A DNA stretch of 64,000 bases from Plasmodium relictum (Eukaryota > Apicomplexa > Aconoidasida > Haemosporida > Plasmodiidae), in NCBI RefSeq assembly GCF_900005765.1, contig NC_041691.1, positions 1,054,001-1,118,000 of the forward strand. Reading direction: 5' to 3'. Shown in pieces: positions 58,790-64,000 of the stretch. The translations under genes were made by a program, and so were the position numbers. Below the pieces are notes generated by a model. The model saw only the letters and a program-made list of their open reading frames with translations. It was not told where the DNA came from and did not search any database. Numbering within the stretch: the stretch's first letter is position 1; each line of letters begins with the position of its first letter.

Positions 58790-60466
58790 ATGATTAAAAA
58801 AGGGAGTTTAAAATTAAAAAATTTGAAAATTGCAAGAAGTTCTATTAATAATGTAAAAACTGATGATCGTTCAATAAATAAAGAAAATGGAAAAAATAAA
58901 AATGAAGAAAAATTGAAGAGATTAAAAATGTATCGTACAAAAGCTAATTTTAAAAAAATGAATATGAAAATAAATGAGGTGAGAAGAATAGAACCCAATA
59001 TAAAATGGTTTAATAATACAAGAACAATAAGTCAAAATAAGTTAGAAATATTTCGAAATAAGTTAGAAGAATCCACTCATGATCCATTCAGTATAATTAT
59101 AAAAAGATCTAAAATACCTGTAGAATTATTAAAAGATGAAAGATATAGTGTAACAAAAAAATATAAAAATGAGAATTTTTTAAGAATAGAAAACTATGAT
59201 GACGTATTTAGTAAAAGGAAAAAAAGAAAAAGACCAAAATTGAATGTATCCAGTATTGAAGAATTTGCAAATAATGCTAAAAATAAACTATCCACTTATG
59301 AAACGAAAAACGATAAATCCCTAATTGAAAAAAAAAGTGAAGTAGAAAAAAAATATAGTAATGATCAATTATTAAAAATAGGTCAGTCAAAGAGAATATG
59401 GAATGAATTATATAAAGTGGTAGATAGTTCTGATATTATTTTAGAAGTGTTAGATGCACGTGATCCTATTGGAACTAGATGCAAAAAATTAGAAGAGAGT
59501 TTAAAAAAAGACAGGCCACATAAGCATATAATATTAATAATCAATAAAATTGATTTAATACCGACATCCGTAGCAGAAAAATGGATAAAAATTCTTTCAA
59601 AGGAATATCCAACTATTGCTTATCATGCAAACATAAATAAGCCATTTGGCAAAAGTGATTTATTTAATATAATTAGGCAGTATACTCAATTTTTTAAACA
59701 ACAAAAAAAAAAGCATGTTCATATTGGTTTAATAGGTTATCCTAATGTAGGAAAAAGTGCTATAATTAATTCATTAAAGAAAAAGGTTGTTTGCATTTCT
59801 GCTTGTTTACCAGGTCAAACAAAATATTGGCAATTTATAAAATTAACCAACAAAGTTTATTTAATTGATTGCCCTGGAATTGTACCATATGATGTTGAAG
59901 ATTCAGATAAAATTTTAAGATGTACAATGAGAATTGAAAAAATTACTAATCCTCATTTTTATATTGATGATATTTTTAAAATGGTTAATAAATCTCACAT
60001 ATTTAAAATTTATAAATTATCAGAGGATTTAACTTTTCAAAACTCAGAAGAATTTCTAGAGATTTTAGCAAAAAAAATGGGGAAACTTTTAAAAGGTGGT
60101 CAACCTGATATCATTTCTGTTTCTAAAATTATCTTAAATGATTGGATAAAAGGAAAAATTCCTTATTTTGTTAATCCAGACGATTATTTAAAGGAAATTA
60201 AAGAAAATAATAAAAGCAATGAAGAAAATTTGCATGTGCATCCAAAAGAAAATTGTGTTGATGCTGACAAAGTTAGTGAAGATTTAAATGATGAAACAAG
60301 TGAAGAATTTAATGAAGAAGTCAGTGAAGAATTATGTGATGAAAAAGATGAAGAATTATGTGATGAAGAAGATGAAGAATTAAGTAATGAAGAAGATGAA
60401 GAATTAAGTAAAGAAGAAGATAAAGAATTAAGTAAAGAAGAAGATAAAGAATTAAGTAAAATATGA
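58790..60466 (+). CDS. NOG2: Nucleolar GTPase NOG2 (NGP1), 60S assembly
   Basis: Single exon, 558 residues. The N-terminal half has family blocks such as WFNNTRTISQNKLE and DPFSIIIKRSKIP. The GTPase is circularly permuted, as in the YlqF/YawG group: G4 NKID near residue 254, then G1 GYPNVGKSA near 318, and G3 DCPG near 364. DARDPIGTRC precedes G4. The segment GGQPDIISVSKIILNDWIKGKIP is followed by the end of the conserved core. NOG2 loads on pre-60S particles at the 5S RNP and helps couple assembly to nuclear export. The C-terminus is an acidic tandem repeat (EEDEELS units, 60346-60462) where other NOG2 proteins also have charged tails. The L5 gene in this window encodes another 5S RNP component. 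Confidence 0.94.
   Translation: MIKKGSLKLKNLKIARSSINNVKTDDRSINKENGKNKNEEKLKRLKMYRTKANFKKMNMKINEVRRIEPNIKWFNNTRTISQNKLEIFRNKLEESTHDPFSIIIKRSKIPVELLKDERYSVTKKYKNENFLRIENYDDVFSKRKKRKRPKLNVSSIEEFANNAKNKLSTYETKNDKSLIEKKSEVEKKYSNDQLLKIGQSKRIWNELYKVVDSSDIILEVLDARDPIGTRCKKLEESLKKDRPHKHIILIINKIDLIPTSVAEKWIKILSKEYPTIAYHANINKPFGKSDLFNIIRQYTQFFKQQKKKHVHIGLIGYPNVGKSAIINSLKKKVVCISACLPGQTKYWQFIKLTNKVYLIDCPGIVPYDVEDSDKILRCTMRIEKITNPHFYIDDIFKMVNKSHIFKIYKLSEDLTFQNSEEFLEILAKKMGKLLKGGQPDIISVSKIILNDWIKGKIPYFVNPDDYLKEIKENNKSNEENLHVHPKENCVDADKVSEDLNDETSEEFNEEVSEELCDEKDEELCDEEDEELSNEEDEELSKEEDKELSKEEDKELSKI
60346..60462 (+). repeat. 21-bp acidic coding repeat at the NOG2 C-terminus
   Basis: Units of about 21 bp encode EEDEELS with Asn or Lys variants, about five copies up to the stop codon. 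Confidence 0.85.
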
Positions 60467-61631
60467 AATAATAATTAATAAAAAAAAATAAGGAATAGGA
60501 TAATTAAATTTATAAAAATAAAAAAAAAGATAAAAGTTTGTTTTGTCTACCTTTTTGATAGTTTTTGCATTTTGTTTTCAAATAGAAATACTTAAAGCTT
60601 ATGTATGCATTTAAAATATCAACATATTTTAACTAAAATAAAAATTAAATAAAAAAGAAATACATTTTGTTTTATTTATTAATTATTTTTCTTTTTTTTT
60701 TTGTTGAAATCGTTATTTTTCTATTTTTAAAAAAATATTATTTGATTGTGGCATCTTTTTTTATCCTTCTTTTTATATTAATAAATATATTAATATACTT
60801 AGAAATACGATTAAATTTTTAATATAAATTTTTCTGAGTTCTTCAAAAATGTAAATTAAGATACTATATTTCATAAAAAAATTCTAAGACTTATCTAAAT
60901 ATTAGCATTAGAAAGTTAATTTTTTCTTGTTATTCTTTATATTTTTCCATATGTTAAAAAAAAAAAAAAGCAAATTTTTTATATAAAATGTATTTAAGAA
61001 ATAAATATGTAAACATATGAATGGAGAATAAAAAATAAGTAAAAATATATAGAAAGCACATAAATATATGCATAAATATAAATAAAAAAAAGCACCAAAA
61101 TAAAAGAAATATATTTTTTCAATTTATAATTATTTTAATTTAAATAAAAAGTTTATATAATATTGGAGTATTTAGGAATTGAATAAAATATTAAAAATAT
61201 ATACACATAATAAATATGTTAAGAATATTAGTGAAAAAAAGAGCTATACAAAAATCAAAAATATTGAATAAAAGTTAAAGTATTCATATATATATATATT
61301 TTAATAGCATTAATATTATGAGATATATAGAAAAAATAGATTAATAATAAAAAAAATAATAAATATATGTCCAGATTCCATATATTAATTATATGTTTGC
61401 ATATAGTGTTAATATATGTAATATGAAGAAAAAAAAATTATAGTATAAATAAAACTGTAAAATATATTAATGCACAAGCAGTGAGTTATGTAATTAAAAG
61501 CAATACAAATAAGTAAAAAAGAAAAATAAAACAAAACAAAAATTTATGTATGAGTAAGATGTATGTTTAATGTATTATTTTCTTTAAAAAGTTAAAAATA
61601 AAATGCTATTTTAATTTGTGTAGTTTCAAGT
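60467..61631. other. Convergent intergenic region
   Basis: 3' ends of NOG2 (+) and the 14-3-3-like gene (-). Repeated short phrases such as AAAAAGTTAAAAATAAAAT occur near 61587 and 61633. No gene or structured RNA recognised. Confidence 0.5.
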
Positions 61632-63215
61632 TTAAAAAGTTAAAAATAAAATACTACTTTTATTTAGTTTCTTTGACCATCGTTTTATATTATATCTCAT
61701 TTTACTTAATAATTGTAAACATTTATCTGCATTTTCGTGATCTATTTTATCTAATAAGCAGGATGATTTGTCAAATATTTCTATACACAATTTTAAAGCT
61801 TTTTGTTCATATCCTAAAATAAAATATAAAAAATAGATGTAACTACTTGCTAAATGTAAGTAGTTCACATCAGTCGGCTGCATGTATTTTTTTCCTAAGT
61901 CTAAAGCTTTTTTATATGCTTCTTGAGCTAATTGTTCATATTTATATTTCACACCAGTTTCAGTTATATCTGATATTATTTTATATTGATTCCCATTTAA
62001 ATAAATATAATAAATCCTATTTTGTTCTTCATTTATTGTATACAAAATACAATTTATAAGGTTTATTATGACTTCACAGTTTAAAAGAAATTGAGTTTTT
62101 ATTTTCAGTCTAGTATTTTTACATATGTTTCTTTTTAATTGTAGATTATAATTTCCATCTTGTTCTATTATTGTATCCTTTTTATGATAAAACTTAAAAG
62201 TATATTTATATGAAATTATGGAATGATAACTATATGCTCTTAAAGTATTTTCTAAACCTTCTTTTTCTTTTTCTGTTAATTCTACTTCAGGATGATTTAC
62301 TCTATCTAACAAAAGAAGTATTGCACAAGTAACAGAATAATTATAATCTGAATATTTATATGTTGTGTTCAAGAAATTATATATGGTTTCTCTAGTAAAT
62401 TCTACTTTTATACTACCATTAACATTGCTATTAATTAATGATTTTACATTATTACTATATGTTTCAAGCAAATTATTATATTTTTGCAAGATTTTATCTT
62501 TTATATTTTTTATTTTTTCTTCTTTATCTATTTCATACTCCACAGAAAGATTTTCCACATTGCTATCATTGTCTGAATAATCTGATAGTTTTAATTGGGT
62601 CGTTCTATAGCCTATTTCTGTATGATTTACTATGTTTTGAATACTTTTATCTGTTTTTGTTTTACTTTTATCATGAGTTTTTTTGATATCATCATTAGAG
62701 CTATTTTTTGCTTTTAGCTTGCTTTCTGCTGTTTTAGATTTATTTAATACATTCTTTTTTGTATTGGTAGTTTTATTTAAGTTTGTTTTTTTTTTTGTTA
62801 AATTATAATCATGATTGTTTCTATTACTTTCAATAACATTTGGGGATAAAGCTTTTATACTAGAATTCTCTTTGTTAGTATTGCTATTGTTAGAAATATT
62901 GTTTATTCCCCTTTCCTTTTTTTTTGATTTTGTATTTTTTTCTTTTTTATTACTTTTTTCATTTGCAATTTTTTCTTTATCTTTATTTTTCGAGTTCATA
63001 ATTTTATCTTTAATTTTTTTATCTAATATATTTTTTTCTGAATTTTTCTTTGTGCTATTCTTTGGTTTATTTTCGTTCTCTTTTTTAAGGGATTTATGAA
63101 ACTCTTTTTCATTGATAAAACTATTTACCTCATTTGGCAAGAAAGTACTCTTTTTTGATGAAAAATTAGCAGAACCTGATTTACTGAAGTATAAATGTTT
63201 TTCATTTATTTTCAT
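61632..63215 (-). CDS. Divergent 14-3-3-like protein with Lys/Ser-rich N-terminal extension
   Basis: Single exon, 527 residues. The first ~220 residues are a Lys/Asn/Ser-rich extension absent from ordinary 14-3-3 proteins (about 245 residues). The rest follows the 14-3-3 helices: FLNTTYKY (like LLSVAYKN), then NRIYYIYLNGNQYK (like KVFYLKMKGDYYRYL), PTDVNYLHLASSYIYFLYFIL (like [21 protein letters not shown]) and LLDKIDHENADKCLQLLSKM. The Lys of the phosphate pocket (K49 of zeta) is kept. R56, R127 and Y128 appear replaced, so normal phosphopeptide binding is doubtful. Dimer formation cannot be judged. It could be an adaptor with altered ligand choice. Very near its C-terminus W remains in RYNIKRW. 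Confidence 0.75.
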   Translation of the reverse strand: MKINEKHLYFSKSGSANFSSKKSTFLPNEVNSFINEKEFHKSLKKENENKPKNSTKKNSEKNILDKKIKDKIMNSKNKDKEKIANEKSNKKEKNTKSKKKERGINNISNNSNTNKENSSIKALSPNVIESNRNNHDYNLTKKKTNLNKTTNTKKNVLNKSKTAESKLKAKNSSNDDIKKTHDKSKTKTDKSIQNIVNHTEIGYRTTQLKLSDYSDNDSNVENLSVEYEIDKEEKIKNIKDKILQKYNNLLETYSNNVKSLINSNVNGSIKVEFTRETIYNFLNTTYKYSDYNYSVTCAILLLLDRVNHPEVELTEKEKEGLENTLRAYSYHSIISYKYTFKFYHKKDTIIEQDGNYNLQLKRNICKNTRLKIKTQFLLNCEVIINLINCILYTINEEQNRIYYIYLNGNQYKIISDITETGVKYKYEQLAQEAYKKALDLGKKYMQPTDVNYLHLASSYIYFLYFILGYEQKALKLCIEIFDKSSCLLDKIDHENADKCLQLLSKMRYNIKRWSKKLNKSSILFLTF

Positions 63216-64000
63216 TATTTTATTAAATAGACCTTATTTTACTTATAAATGTTAATTATCAATATTATTCGAATATATATCTGTTTTTTGTTTTATTTTA
63301 TTTTTATCAAAAATAAAAAAGAAGGGAAATTAGTTAACATGAATAATTAGTGTTCATGGTTTGTCTTAAAACATATTATTCATAATAATATATGGTTATC
63401 TCAATATTTTAATCATTTATGGATCTGATAATATCTACATAAAAGGTATTTTTATTTATTTATTTATTTTTTTTTTTTATTTTGAACATTTTATTTTATT
63501 TTTAAATATGGCGTGTGCAAAAATATTTTTATAATATTAAAGAACTTTTTATATAAAATATATTTTGATGTGTAAACACGCAAATATTCACGATTTTAAT
63601 ATTTTTATATTTCATTTTAAATATTCTTATATATAAAAGTTATTTTAAAGATATTCAAAGAAATTGTAAACAACAACAAAAAATGATTACATGTTGTAAA
63701 AATGAGCCTCAATTTTTTTTTTTTTCGAATATGTTTAAGTTAAATATGTATTATATATGAATATAATTTTTTTTTTTTTTTTACTGATGCACAACACATA
63801 AGTATAATAGAAATTTAAAAATATAGGTAGCTATATGAAAAACAATTTAAAAATAAAAATTATGAACAATCATTTTTTTTTTTTTAAGACGTTATTTTGA
63901 TAAAAATGTTACTGTTATAAAAACGAAGATTTTTATAAAAAAAAAAAAAACTATAGTATGTGATAAAGCAAATATTTATATGAATTAAATAATATTGTTT
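63216..64000. promoter_or_regulatory. Upstream region of the 14-3-3-like gene
   Basis: A/T-rich sequence to the window edge, expected to hold the promoter and leader of the minus-strand 14-3-3-like gene. No exon or RNA gene identified. Confidence 0.45.

Noticed and set aside
1-64000. CRISPR arrays, insertion sequences, phage or viral elements
   Set aside because: No spaced direct repeats of CRISPR type and no transposase, integrase or reverse transcriptase motifs were seen; the repeats are microsatellites or coding tandem repeats.

Overview
The window looks like a piece of a malaria-parasite (Plasmodium) nuclear chromosome. It is extremely A+T-rich and full of poly-A/T and (TA)n tracts. Proteins carry Asn, Lys and Asp/Glu low-complexity runs, and introns are short, T-rich and GT...AG. 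Gene content includes an EF-hand PPEF/PP7 phosphatase, a Vps39-type tethering subunit and a CAMK-type kinase. From memory the set resembles part of P. falciparum chromosome 14, but I could not check this. A bird-infecting species is possible; I cannot fix the species.

Layout. 0.9-7.8 kb: a HELQ/POLQ-like helicase (-), a seven-exon gene of unknown function (+) and a crotonase-fold protein (+). 7.8-16.4 kb: two ribosomal-protein genes, eL8/L7a (-) and uL18/L5 (+), which diverge around a possible three-exon micro-gene. Each is followed on its own strand by box C/D snoRNA genes (three after L7a, three after L5). A seventh lies inside L5 intron 2, and a probable H/ACA snoRNA lies near the L7a 3' end. 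17-30 kb: a Vps39-like HOPS/CORVET subunit (-), an NTF2+RRM (G3BP-like) RNA-binding protein (+) and a nine-exon protein kinase (-). 33-43 kb: two large proteins of unknown function, convergent. 43.5-55.4 kb: a 16-exon PPEF/PP7 phosphatase, an eight-exon CWC27-like cyclophilin and an ankyrin-repeat protein (all -). 58.8-63.2 kb: the nucleolar GTPase NOG2 (+) and a divergent 14-3-3-like protein (-).

How they work together. The 8.9-16.4 kb stretch is a ribosome-biogenesis neighbourhood. It holds two large-subunit proteins and at least seven C/D guides; the D' guides of five of these complement conserved 18S or 28S rRNA segments that I recognise. NOG2, a 60S assembly factor, lies further along. 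The other genes form a normal mixed-function eukaryotic region without operons. Exon structures were built by hand from GT/AG sites and reading-frame continuity; every listed exon chain keeps frame.
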